A program made the position numbers and the translations under genes. The notes below the pieces were generated by a model. The model had not been told where the DNA came from. It saw nothing but the letters and a program-made list of their open reading frames with translations, and did no database searches. Shown in pieces: positions 36,721-47,322 of a stretch of 64,000 bases of DNA. Within the stretch, counting starts at the first letter, position 1. Each line of letters begins with the position of its first letter. The DNA comes from Albula goreensis (Eukaryota > Chordata > Actinopteri > Albuliformes > Albulidae): the NCBI GenBank assembly GCA_022829145.1, contig CM040758.1:16844628-16908627 (forward strand), read 5' to 3'.

Positions 36721-39700
36721 AGGCCACTCAGTGTGGCAGGGGAGTGAGAAAAAGAAACCTCACCGAATAACCATCACATGCATCACTGCTTCTCACACTT
36801 TTTCTATAGTTTTGTTGTTCGAAAAGAAACAAAGACAAAGGTAATAATACTGCAAAATCTGTATTACCATACAAAAATACGAACATAAATATGAGGATAA
36901 ATAGGAGATAAAGGATAACGATACAAATTTACACAGGTATTAATACTCAGGTGCTAACTTCCAAAAAGTATGATAAAATGAATCCCTGTGGCTTCTTTGA
37001 AGTGCTAGCTTTTGTCCCACTCATTCTGTTCCTGGTTTCATTACAGGTTGAAAATCTGAAGGTTCAGACCATGATGTAAAAGGATATGGCGGTGGTTTTG
37101 CTCACTGGCCCACAAACACTCAACAAAGGCAGACAAAACTTGGATGACACATAGTGAGATGGTATTAAGGGCCAATATAGAAATTTCCAGAAAACCTTCC
37201 AGGACATCCACCCACTAAAACGAAGACTAACATGTCATGTGTTGATTAAAAACTTACTTTGTCAAGATTATTTTGTGCTTTTTCTGCCCCTGGTTAGTTA
37301 GCCGACTTTGCAGTGCATTGCTGTCTATGTCTTTATTACATTTGTATCATGTCTCATTTCGTGTCATCAAGTCTTCTGATCATTTTCTGTACGGTGGGCT
37401 GGTGAGAAAACCATTTCTGCATTTCTTTGTCACAACCTTCACATTTTCAATCTAGATTTTATTTGTACGTTTGTTAAATGGGGGCTCCCAGATGGACTAC
37501 AATCCCCAGTGGCAGTGGGCCATGTGGGATGGCCCATTATGAGCCATAGGGAGGGTTACTACTTGGCCAATATCACCAAATAGCAGCTGGGTGAGATAAT
37601 CTGGTGCTGTACATAGTGAATCCTCAGCTCTCACATAATGAGCTATCCTCTTTGTGGCTGCTGTAAATGCAGAGGGAAGAGATATTGAGGATACTGCCCA
37701 TAATCATAATCAGACATTTGCTGATCACAAAATGCATGTAAATGTCTCATGAGAATGAGGCACAAATGTATTGCGCAACATATTCTTCTGATTGGAACCC
37801 TAATCAACAACAATGCAGTAGGCTTCCACAACCTGAGTTTGGCACCCCTACTCTGATGACTCAAAAAGACAAAACTGGCTGAAAGTAATGTCCAATGCCC
37901 CAAAAATCAGATTAAGCCTGGACTGTGAAGAAAAACTGAAATCAATGCATGCACTGCCAGTTTATTAGACCCAGAGACGTTAACTAAAGCCTGCCTCACA
38001 CATTTACACTTTGTGACCACAGATAATTAATGCTTATGCTTATTTAGTGTATTTTGTTTGTCAGCTACAACAATCCACTGAAAACGACAAGTGCTGACAA
38101 GTGTATTCATCCCAATTAAACACCGCCAAATGCAAGCATCGTTTGGTTCATTTATCTGCACTGCTACATACAGAGAGAAACCAATATCTGTGTTTATCTC
38201 ACTGGATGAGACACAGGACCCAGAACTGAAGTAATTACCTCTGTTAGGAGAAAAATCTTGGCTGGCCATCAGCCTTATATTCACATATCTATGACAATAT
38301 ATGTAAAGGAGAAAAATGTCCTTCCAGTGTATATTTTAAAGGCTACTGACTAAAAAAAAAAACTGACAGCGGATCCAATGTTGGACTGTCTAAAAGGTTT
38401 TTAATGCCATTTCAGAACTGTAAACATCAGGAGTAGACGGTTTGCCCTTGTTCAAACAGATATGGGGGAATGAGAATCACCCCACAGAAGGGTTTCAGAG
38501 CTGTTGCCGTGTGTTCTCCCTTTAGCTGTCAGCACAAGGGAAGATGGATCAAGCACAACCACTTCTTTCTGAGAAAAATGAAAACACATGAACCAGAAGG
38601 GGGGTAAGACAGCACAAAAACACACATGCTTTCATATATACACAAGGGAGCTGAGCTTTTCACACACAGTCATGCGATTGTTTTTGGATGACAGAAAACA
38701 ATTTGGTTATAACTGCTCAGTTAAGTATTAGTATTTGCATTATAAGTCATTTAACAATATGTGCTGTTCATTCAGTCCAGTAGAAATGAATGCCAATCCT
38801 TCATATATGAAGAACCTACTATGACAGTTGTTTGCTGTGATGTATTATTTTCTTTCATTATATTGAATGATACTCTGAAAATAAAACAAAAATACTTGTT
38901 GATAAAGCTTTGTGTGTCAGGCCAGTGGGGACTGAATTGATCAGTGCAGTTAGCACCATTCAGACTTCATTTCAGTAGTGCAGCTTATTTCATTTCACTC
39001 ATGGACACTATTTGACATTTACACTATTTCAAAGCTCCACTTTGCCTCAGCTTGGAGAATGATGCTTTTTCAGACTGGACAAGTGCAAAGATATGGCAGC
39101 AGGACATGAGTGTTTCTCTGGGGTTTGAGGACTTTATTCCACAGTGGAAGGACTGCACTAACAATCATGGCAAGCACATTTCAGGGTGGAAATGGAAAAT
39201 GCAATGTGGGAATAGATTCTACAAATTGAAAGAAAATAAGATATTTCTATAGACATCAAAAGACCAGGTTAAATAAGCCACAAACTCCATGCTAGCCCAG
39301 TTACAAGGTCATTTCTAACAAGGATGAGTCAAGGATAGCCGTATTATCTGGACCCTGAGCAAAGCTCCACCCACACGCAATGTCGGGCTCAGACCCACCC
39401 ATTTTATACATATAAGGAAACATGGGAATGGCCCTTCACACACACCTTATCGGCTTCCCGAAACCCTTTGAATAAAGTCCTTGTCATACTTTCCACAGGC
39501 AGACTAGCTTGTATATTACATGTATATCCTACTATTATTTTCTTCATTCAATATTTATTTGCTGAACTTCTGTCTTTATTGACCATTATTCTGTTTATAT
39601 GACAGTGGCAGATAACTCCTCCTCTGTAATTAATTGAGTGGCAGTTTTGTAAACAAACAAATAATAAAGTCATGCTGTACTTTTTATTTTAAGTTTAATA

Positions 39701-40098
39701 ATGTCAGCATGTTACAGGAAAGCACAGCCATATGCCTTTACGTACATGAGTCAGCCCTGCTCAGAATCATTAATGTTTTGCAAAATCAAATTCTCAGTGT
39801 AAGGAGGAGTTCAGCGCGTCTAAAGAAACCACTGTGTGAATCATTACTCTACTCTGATGATTATACCAATAAAATATCCATCTTAGGCTGCTTTTATAAT
39901 AGATATTGCAGGTTAAGTTGCACTCAAGTTGCCTTGTAAATAAACCATTTTTATACTGTTTATTTTCAACTGGAGCAATTTCGACAAAGCTTTGGTATAT
40001 GACATATTGTATTAGCATATATTGATGAAAACATCATTTCACTTGCAGGAGGGAAATAAAAGGCAAATTCATTTCCCATAGAAACAACACCAGCCAGT
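36721..40098. other. Gene-free stretch with a possible old repeat
   Basis: No supportable gene. The segment 37480-37640 (GGGGGCTCCCAGATGG at its start) resembles the head of some fish SINEs, but the A and B boxes are not convincing. There is a short A run at 38353-38362. The frame at 39634-39939 has no family resemblance. Confidence 0.45.
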
Positions 40099-40252
40099 GC
40101 TGCTCCTCCAGAGCTGCTCCTCCAGTGCTGTTCCTCCAGAGCTGCTCCTCCAGTTCTGTTCCTCCAGAGCTGCTCCTCCAGTGCTGTTCCTCCAGAGCTG
40201 CTCCTCCAGTGCTGTTCCTCCAGAGCTGCTCCTCCAGTTCTGCTCCTCCAGA
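40099..40252 (+). repeat. 14-bp minisatellite with a 28-bp higher-order unit
   Basis: Eleven complete 14-bp units of the form GCTGCTCCTCCAGA, plus a partial twelfth. Units alternate strictly in the last base (A,T,A,T...). From unit 3 to unit 10 they also alternate between GTTCC and GCTCC, so the true repeat is a 28-bp dimer that was later amplified. Because 14 is not a multiple of 3, the frames cycle through 14-residue repeats on both strands without stops, which explains the leucine/serine/proline and glutamate/serine/glycine open frames; these are not genes. Confidence 0.95.
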
Positions 40253-40389
40253 GCTGTTACCTTGACTGAACAACCATGACAACTTTTTAATTCCCTTCAC
40301 CCATGCTATCCAAACCATCCCTTTTTTAAAGGTCTGTCCTTCTCAACAGAGCCAACCTCTGTGCCATGTGGGCATGTTAAAAATAAAAG

Positions 40390-40404
40390 TTTTTTTTTTT
40401 TTTT
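40390..40404 (+). repeat. Poly-T tract (15 T)
   Basis: Simple homopolymer. No retroelement body was recognised on either side for which it could be the tail. Confidence 0.85.
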
Positions 40405-41199
40405 ACATTTTTAAATTGACTCAGGAGAGACATAATGCATCTCTGGTTTGCCAGGCCACTGGTTTTAGCAATTTGTGCATTGAATTATACATGGACTCCA
40501 CACACCAAATGAGCAGCACTGGTGCAACAGGGTGCACAGCTGAGGATTCTGGGAGTTTATTTCCAGATGCACACTCTCCAAGGACATTCTCAGAGTCTTA
40601 AACGACTCCCCTTCATGTGGTTGGCTAATATTAAATGTTTCCATTCTGAGCATGGCTCCAGGGTGTTTTGATCGTATTGCTTTCCATTTGTTTTAAAAAT
40701 ATTCAAAGGACAATTCAATTTCAACTTTTACATGCAAAAACATACAACCTGGGTGTGTCTAGACACAGGTTAGTATCTAAAAACAGAATGCTGCTTGTGG
40801 TTTCACATACTTATAAACACACAAACACACATATGCAAATGTTGTATGAACAAAATATGACTGTTGATGGATATAGTTATGTATGTGGATATGAAGGTAT
40901 CAACCGTGAGATGAATGCTTCCCAGTTCGACAGCAGTCCACATGATTGATTCTGGTTAGACACGCGCACATCAGCTGGTTTATAGTATCCATGATACTTT
41001 AACAACCAAGCAGAAATATGTTTATTTTAACATAACTGAAAGAGCCGCAGGGTGCAAGCTATTCTCCCTTATTTTATAAGCCTCTTAGTAATTCTGAATT
41101 TAGACATAATAGCTTGATACAAACATTTGTATTCAGTTTGGTTCTGACAGTGGGGTGGATGGGGAGAGAGAACTGCATCTGGTGTATTAATCTAAATAC
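40405..41199. other. Gene-free stretch
   Basis: No supportable gene. The frame at 40368-40601 contains a short run with superficial similarity to an immunoglobulin-type cysteine strand, but it lacks the rest of a domain. A small AC patch lies near 40814-40830. Confidence 0.5.
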
Positions 41200-41420
41200 T
41201 TTCCCAGCCGAGTGGATGTCTCAGACAATGCTAAATGATGCGTTTGGTATTTAAGGTGGTTTCAGGAAAAGGAGGGAGAGGGAAAAAAAACGTGCTACCT
41301 TTGATGCGAACCGCAGTGGCACATAAACAATTCGCCATTATCTCAAATGGTTCTGTCAGCTATATAGATGATGTTATTGCACTAGCGGTTCTGTTTACTG
41401 TGATAAAGTATCCTTTGAAT
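41200..41420. promoter_or_regulatory. Candidate conserved noncoding element
   Basis: Balanced, repeat-poor sequence with ATGATGCGTTTGGTATTTAA at about 41235-41254, several CpGs, and ACAATTCGCCATTATCTCAA at about 41328-41347. No frame is supported. It is a moderate candidate by texture only. Confidence 0.25.
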
Positions 41421-42046
41421 ATCAATTATGTCTCTTTTCTCTCAGGAACCAATGCAGCACTCTTCCTTATCCCAGGGAAAGATCCAAATGCTAAAGGCTT
41501 CCTTTCTTTAAAGTGCAACAATGGCATTTCTCTAAAAAACTCTCACTAGATCACCTTTATATAACCATCTATCTCATGTACTGCATATATCCTGTATGTG
41601 TGTTTATGTCTCATTGGGACCTTTTCAAATGACTTTTAAAGTGACCTATTGAAATGGGAAACACATTAGAAGACATTAATTAAACCCAGGAAGCATGTTT
41701 GGTTGGTTGCACTATTTTCACTAATTAGACAGACTTTGCAAAGCAGATGTGTAAATGGTTGATGTGTCCAATCGTATCATTACCATCAATTTATCTTTTT
41801 GTCTTCTTTTTATTGTATTAAGTGCAATTAAAAGCATAGGGGTTTTTTAAATAAAAACAGCACTGGATACCCAGTACTGGGCTTGAATTCTTTAATGAAG
41901 TCTTGTATGTAGGAAGACATTTTCCTTACTACAGTGCAAACACTGAGCTTTACTGACAAACCCTCACATGTGTTTCCTGCCTGGTATTCACAGCAAAACA
42001 TAAAAAGGTTCAAATATCATTTTATGTATTTAATGCAAACAATATA

Positions 42047-42070
42047 TAATAATAATAATAATAATAATAA
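42047..42070 (+). repeat. (AAT)n microsatellite
   Basis: Eight AAT units, uninterrupted. They explain a polytyrosine run in a minus-strand frame. Confidence 0.92.
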
Positions 42071-42529
42071 GGTTGAATGAACAGTACATGAATATTTATG
42101 TGAGTGGAATCCCCATGCAAGGCATGGTGGCAGAAACTGGGAATGTGACCAGATAGCTGCAATTTCTCAAGCCTTTTCTGCAAGGCTCTTGGTGGATAAG
42201 GCATTGACACTTTTTCTGAAGTTCTTTGTTAATATATGTAATTATAAGCTGGTAAAGGTAAATTGTGAGTGTTAATCAAAGCCAAAGTTTGCTTCTGTAA
42301 ATCTCTGGGTGATCCCAATGTGAGGACTGCACACGTGTTCTGTCTGATGCTTTACTAAAATACAATGTTGTTTATGCCTGATGGCCTAGTCAATGGCACA
42401 TGCAAGCCTGGTCAAGTCATGCGTGTCAGGGAGCCCTAGACTTATTTAAAAAAATGTTCTGTTTTCTCTCATTTTCATTTCTTAGGAAAACATGAACAAT
42501 TTTCAATTGATTCAAACAGTGTTTATTTT

Positions 42530-42930
42530 AAAATGGCCCATAAACACCCTGTGGAATGAACGATGTGGCGACTTTATGCTGTCATTGTTCCGCAGAGACC
42601 TCTGCCTTTGTAAAGTGTCTCTGTTGAAAATATTATCCATCCGTTAACACCTGCCATGAAATTGTTTTGAAAGGGCTGATTTGCAATAGCAGGCAACTGT
42701 GAGTGGCTGTTTTATTGCCTGCTGCATATGGGTCCTGTCTCTCCAGATCCCAGACATTATCCACGGCTCTCGCCCAGTTTGGAACCTAACCTGAATCATC
42801 ATCATCCGTTCCATTCTGTCTCCAGGCAACAAGGAGGCAGTTGCCATGTTCTGCCATGGATGCGTACCCCGCTCTGCCACTTTTTCATTAAAAATTCGAG
42901 ACACACAAGGCAATTAATAAAGCTTGGGGC
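42530..42930. promoter_or_regulatory. Candidate conserved noncoding element
   Basis: Long balanced block with no simple repeats. It contains TAAAATGGCCCATAAACACC at 42530-42549, GTTTTATTGCCTGCTGC at about 42709-42725, CTCCAGGCAACAAGGAG at about 42821-42837 and GGCAATTAATAAAGC at about 42910-42924. Short frames exist on both strands but show no family resemblance. The texture is that of constrained noncoding DNA. Confidence 0.35.
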
Positions 42931-43549
42931 TTGTGGAAGAGCATTCCTTATCCTTACATGAAGGACGATAGTAATTTAGTTCTGCACCATATGCTCTCTG
43001 AAGCTTTTTTAGTCTTCTGCAGGAACAAATGGTCACTTTGTTTTGTACAGCACAATGTCTGCCATTAGATTTCTCCTCAGATGCACTTTGAAGGTGCCTT
43101 ATTACCTCTGCTACCCCTACAAACTTTCCCTCAATGTGAAATCTTGACAGCTTTGATTTCAGCATTTTACAACTTAATATCAGAATATTAGATGCGAGAA
43201 GAGGGCCAATACTTGGTAAACAACATTCTGTCAGAAATAAAAATTTGAGACAGAATTATTCCAAGGGAAATTAGAAAAAAGACAGAATTAGGAGCAGAAG
43301 CTGATCAGAATTTTGAAGAATGGTCTTTTTTCAGCTGAAATTCTACAACTTATAAAACAAGACACAGGAAACCAGGTGAGGTGAGTTAACTGTGCAATCA
43401 ACTGTTTGAAAGTGCTGAGTGACAACATAAATCTATTTGTAAATCTGTAGCCTCCAGGACAGCAATGATGACCATTTAGTAAAAACTACTGTAATGTACA
43501 GTCAAAAGTAATGATAATTCATTTTAATTCACTCATATTAATGCAGTGA

Positions 43550-43738
43550 AGTGCCATAGTTAGACCACATTTAGAGGAATGTGAGCTGCTGTGGGCACCA
43601 CACTATAATAAAGATACAGAGATAAAGACACAAAGAAGGGCAGCTAAACTGGTCCTTGGTATGAAATTTAAAAGTAACAAGAAGTTGTGGCATAGATGGA
43701 ATTTAGTTGAGGGCACATTCTGTACTTATATAAAGTAG
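43550..43738 (+). pseudogene. CR1-like LINE fragment, C-terminal part of the reverse-transcriptase ORF
   Basis: A frame from 43550 reads SAIVRPHLEECELLWAPHYN, continues with KDTEIKTQRRAAKLVLGMK, and ends at a TAG at 43736-43738. CR1-clade LINE polymerases of vertebrates share a characteristic segment close to [22 protein letters not shown] followed by VQRRATKLVKGL, and the match here is clear. The part after this (LWHRWNLVEGTFCTYIK) resembles the next block of the family with about six residues missing. Just past the stop, FFKDHVVE recalls the family's FFTERVVEHWN motif, with the intervening part lost. Upstream the frame is closed by a TGA, so this is a short, decayed 3' remnant. Confidence 0.75.
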
Positions 43739-43770
43739 TTTTTTAAAGACCATGTTGTAGAAGCAGAGGC

Positions 43771-44010
43771 CGGGCAGTGTAAGACTATGCCACCTGCAGG
43801 GTTGCTGTTTTCAGTGTTCTGAAGGCTAGTCTGTACCCAAATGGATACCATGAGCCATAATTACAGACCACAGCAATACAGACAATTAGGCCAATCACTG
43901 CAAACGGGCATAGAATCATTTAAATGACAGCGTGGGTGAAAGAAAGCAGCCCAATGAGTGACAATTTAATTCTGATCCAGGGCACCACTGTGACCAGCTG
44001 TGGACTGTCA
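43771..44010 (+). repeat. Dispersed repeat, copy A (probable 3' part of the CR1-like LINE)
   Basis: This segment recurs at 45351-45595 in the same orientation. The best-kept core, 43849-43931, matches 45431-45513 at 73 of 83 positions without gaps. The adjoining parts on both sides are recognisably related but carry small gaps. Because it lies directly after the polymerase-like fragment at 43550-43738, it is probably the 3' region of the same LINE. Both copies keep a short frame ending at a shared TGA, but changes between the copies are mostly amino-acid-altering, so coding constraint is not evident. Confidence 0.7.
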
Positions 44011-44304
44011 CAATCTCTTGTTTTATAAAGGAAAGTTGTAAATAAAGAAAATATTGCTAAAGACAGAAGGTCTAAATAACTCAATAAAACAAAAAAAAAC
44101 CCAACAAGTGGGCATACTGTTTGTTGTTAGCTGCCTCAGGAAAGAATGACAGTGCACATAAAAACTATAAATTCTGTAACACCTGACATCAAAAAAAGTA
44201 TGACATCACAAAAGTGGTGAAAGGTGTGAGTGACTGTGCGTTAGTGGGCGTAGAGAGCGTTCCATCCAGCCAGACGTTCAGACCACCTTTGCATTCATTT
44301 TTGC

Positions 44305-44500
44305 AATTGCTTAGCACTTATTCTTGCATGCAGGTGACTTACAGCTATATGTTTTAACATTAGTGTTCATTTGTACAGCAGTTCTTCAGGTTAAGGAGTC
44401 AGGCTTAGGCTGATAAGGATGACTGTGCCACACCTCCAGTAAGATTCATACCTGCGAGATCCCGGATACTGAGTCATGCCAGCATCTTCAGCCGGGTCAC
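44305..44500 (-). repeat. Probable degenerate tRNA-derived SINE
   Basis: The plus-strand text AGGTGACTTACAGC at about 44334-44347, preceded by TTAGCACTTATTCTTGCATG, reads on the minus strand like the GTAAGTCGCTTTGGATAA-type 3' part of fish SINEs. About 100 bases further, ATTCATACCTGCGAG (44446-44460) resembles a reversed B box. Order and spacing agree with the copies at 3919-4101 and 19640-19765, but divergence is high. Confidence 0.45.
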
Positions 44501-44724
44501 CGAGTGTGCAGTGTGTTGAGCTGCTACATGAAAATGTATTTTCACAGCTCACAGTCAAAATGTCTAGGCACACAGAACACTCCCACTTTTTCTGCGCCAT
44601 GTTCATCACCCACCCCATCATTTGTGACAGGATTATAGACATCCAAGTGCTCAGTGGCTCTACTGCCTACGGTACACATATTTCACAATCAGGAGCCTTT
44701 ACACTTCTGTTTCTGAGCCTCGGA

Positions 44725-44763
44725 GGGGAAGGGAAGGGAAGGGAAGGGAAGGAAGGGAAGGGG
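44725..44763 (+). repeat. (GGGAA)n microsatellite
   Basis: About seven GGGAA units with one shortened unit. The tract is pure purine on the plus strand. Confidence 0.93.
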
Positions 44764-45336
44764 CAGGAGAATAATGCAAGCCTTCCTCACACCTTGGTTA
44801 TGTCAGCTCACTGTTTTTTTTTCTTCCAAAAGGGAACATTTATCTTACAAGCCTGCAACTACACACTGTGCAATTCATAGAGGTGAAAAAAAAACCCTAC
44901 ATTTTGTTTCAAGCCCTTTGATTGCAGAAGAGTTTCTGTGTGTACTTTCAAGTGTGTGCTCCTTCAGCAGAGGAATGTTCATTTTCTTCATGGCAATGAA
45001 GTCACAACTGAATACCAATAAAAGGAAATGAAATCCAAATGGAAATGATGTGAGGGTAAATAAATTGTGAAAGCATATCTGATGGCAGTAAGTCCAAGCT
45101 TACTCTATCAGGCTCAGTGGAGTGTAACACACAAGTGTGCAGATTTAGGTTCTCTCTGGACTTTACCCTTGTTGTTGCTTTACCCCCTATAGGAATTTGA
45201 CTTTGACATAAAAATGTATATTTTTCTTTGCCAGTAAAATGTGTTGATCACAAAATGTGTGCAGTTGAACTGGCTCCATTTGAACTGGTTAGCTGAACTT
45301 TTAGCCATCTAGTGGTAAAATCTCATTACTACAGGA

Positions 45337-45350
45337 GCTGTATATACAGC
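45337..45350. repeat. 14-bp perfect palindrome GCTGTATATACAGC
   Basis: Exactly self-complementary with no spacer, ending where the similarity of copy B begins. It may be incidental, or may mark the insertion junction. Confidence 0.8.
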
Positions 45351-45595
45351 CAGGCAGAGGGAGACTAATCTGTAGAGCTGCTTTTTCCAGTCGTGTTCAG
45401 AAGAAGACTAGTATGGGCACCATTGGAAACCATGAGCCCTAATTGCAGACCACAACAATACAACCAATTAGGCCAATCACTGGAAATGGGCACAGAATCG
45501 TTCAAATGACAGCATGTTCAAAAAACAAAAAGTCCAATAAGTTCCAATTTCATTCTGATCTGAGGTACTGCTGTGAGCAGCTGTGAATGAGACTG
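45351..45595 (+). repeat. Dispersed repeat, copy B
   Basis: Second copy of the segment at 43771-44010, 1.58 kb downstream and in the same orientation. The core 45431-45513 is 88% identical to copy A without gaps. No polymerase-like sequence precedes this copy: the upstream sequence diverges abruptly near 45350, directly after a 14-bp palindrome at 45337-45350. It is therefore either a separate 5'-truncated insertion, as is usual for LINEs, or a duplicated segment. Confidence 0.72.
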
Positions 45596-45850
45596 CATAC
45601 AGAGCTGTGGTTCCGTTAGCTCTGCAAACACAGGCTCATGGTTCATTCTTTAATTGTCTAGCATGGACACCCCACCGATTCTAAAAGAGGGTAAAAACAA
45701 TCTTCTCTATTTTTAAAATATTCAGCTGATTTGGTGTATTAAATTCCCAATCATGCCTTCAGAGGTTTCTGCAGCAAGTGCTGAGACAGTGCTGTGCATA
45801 AACTCAAGTGATAAGAAATGACTTTTCATACAGCGTGATATTATTTCAGC

Positions 45851-45974
45851 CGTTTCTCTTCCTGCTCCTCTTTTTTCTTCTTCTTTTTCTTCTCCTCCTC
45901 TTCTTTTGTTGCTGTTGTTATTGCTGTTGTTCTTCTGTTTATTATGATGATGATGATGATTATTATTATTATTA
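45851..45974 (+). repeat. Compound simple-sequence block
   Basis: A pyrimidine tract of TTC/CTCCTC type (about 45853-45907) passes into GTT/GCT repeats (45908-45936), then ATG/GAT repeats (45944-45960) and TTA repeats (45961-45974). It produces poly-histidine, asparagine, phenylalanine and leucine frames that are not genes. Confidence 0.92.
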
Positions 45975-47117
45975 TATGCCATTTAATATTATTTTGTCAT
46001 CCCTCTTTATGCTTCTCATAAGCACAGCATTATGACTGCATCAACACAACAGCTTAAAGTAGTTACACTAACGTAAATGTGAAAAAATCATGTCTTACTG
46101 TACTTTCATATGATTATAATTTATTATTTTCAAATCAACAAAATGTGCATTTTGTTTTACAGGATTTTTGCATATGGAGCACTATTCTCTCGCCATTCTC
46201 TCCCAAAGAACACCCTGACTGCTCAGCTAAACCCTTGAGTGAGACGCTTTTTCCGGAGGAACCCTCTGACGTGCCACACAAGAGCTGCAGTAATAACTTG
46301 CTACATATGAGAGAAGAAACAAAATATTTCATCATCTGAAGGCAGGGTTACTCAGTGTAGATGAATGATATGGTTAATAACTAATGGTTCATTATTATTC
46401 AGTTCGACATTTACGGAAATATTAAGACGATTTCAGATTTGTTTTCTTTCTCATCAGTATTCAGGAACCCTGCACAACATAATAAGGCACGTCTTTGGCA
46501 TTGTTCATTTTCCTGTCTGAAATCAGGACTCAGTGCAAATCTCTTAACAAACATGGTTTTTTTTTTTCTCGCTGCCATTTCATACTTTGTTTGGGGGAGG
46601 GTTACAAAGTTTTGGCTATACTAAATTACTTGATTTTGTGATAAATTAAATATGTAGTCTTGGTGCTCAATGGCAGTCATGTATCTTGTTAAACGTGTAT
46701 TAGCTGAAGCAACTTTCTCATCCTTCCTCTGTAGAGAAATTTTCTTCATATTCTGAGATCTTACAATTATTCTCCTCATTATTATAATGTGTACTAGATC
46801 GTACTGCACAGGTTTTCATCTTACTTGTTCCTCAGCCACATTCTAGTTTCATTTCAAAGTTTTGCCCCCACACCTCCATTTTCCCTCCCACGCCTATTCA
46901 TTCCCCCACCCCAGCCCCCCTGGCCTGGAATGCAAGGCCTTGAAAAGGACAGACCTTCCAAAGCACTTTGATGCAGAACATAATGTCAGAAACAGTTAAG
47001 CTGCTGAAGGAAAAACACAACTTTTGCTGTCCAGGCTGATTAGGATCTTCAGAGCAGGTTCAATTAAGGTCTTCACAAGCTTGAAGAGTTGAGCGAACGT
47101 CGGCTGGAGATCAGATC
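45975..47117. other. Gene-free stretch
   Basis: No supportable gene. A 10-T run lies at about 46557-46568, and C-rich sequence lies at about 46885-46920. 46930-47115 is balanced, repeat-free sequence that could be a weak regulatory candidate. Nothing else was recognised. Confidence 0.5.
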
Positions 47118-47322
47118 AGACATCATTGCCAGGGACAAAACATGCACACAGGTCCAGACCCGACCCAATGTCACAGCCATCCTCAGAATCTCACCCAGGA
47201 AACAACAAGACCAGAACAGACATTACAGCTATGGACAGAACCTCACCCAGGACAAGACAAGACCAGACCAGACCAGATACCACAGCCAGGGACAGAGCCC
47301 CATCCAGCATAGAACCAGACAA
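47118..47322 (+). repeat. Imperfect minisatellite, four units of about 48-57 bp
   Basis: Four units start at 47118, 47167, 47218 and 47275. Each follows the plan AGACATxACAGCCAGGGACAG, then a CTCACCCAGG-like part, then a run rich in ACAAGACCAGA. Units 3 and 4 are closest. The array is diverged and therefore not recent. Because several unit lengths are multiples of three, two plus-strand frames (47089-47325 and 47126-47329) stay open across it and are rich in R, D, T and Q; they look like repeat-driven frames, not genes. Confidence 0.82.

Noticed and set aside
37480-37640. Possible SINE head beginning GGGGGCTCCCAGATGG
   Set aside because: No convincing A and B boxes at the right spacing and no recognisable tail.
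40034-40318. Repetitive 94-codon frame on the minus strand and 60-codon frame on the plus strand
   Set aside because: The 14-bp array keeps all frames open; both strands are open at once, which points to repeat structure rather than a gene.
40368-40601. Short run resembling an immunoglobulin-type cysteine strand
   Set aside because: Only about a dozen residues are suggestive; no second cysteine strand, tryptophan or exon boundary is present.
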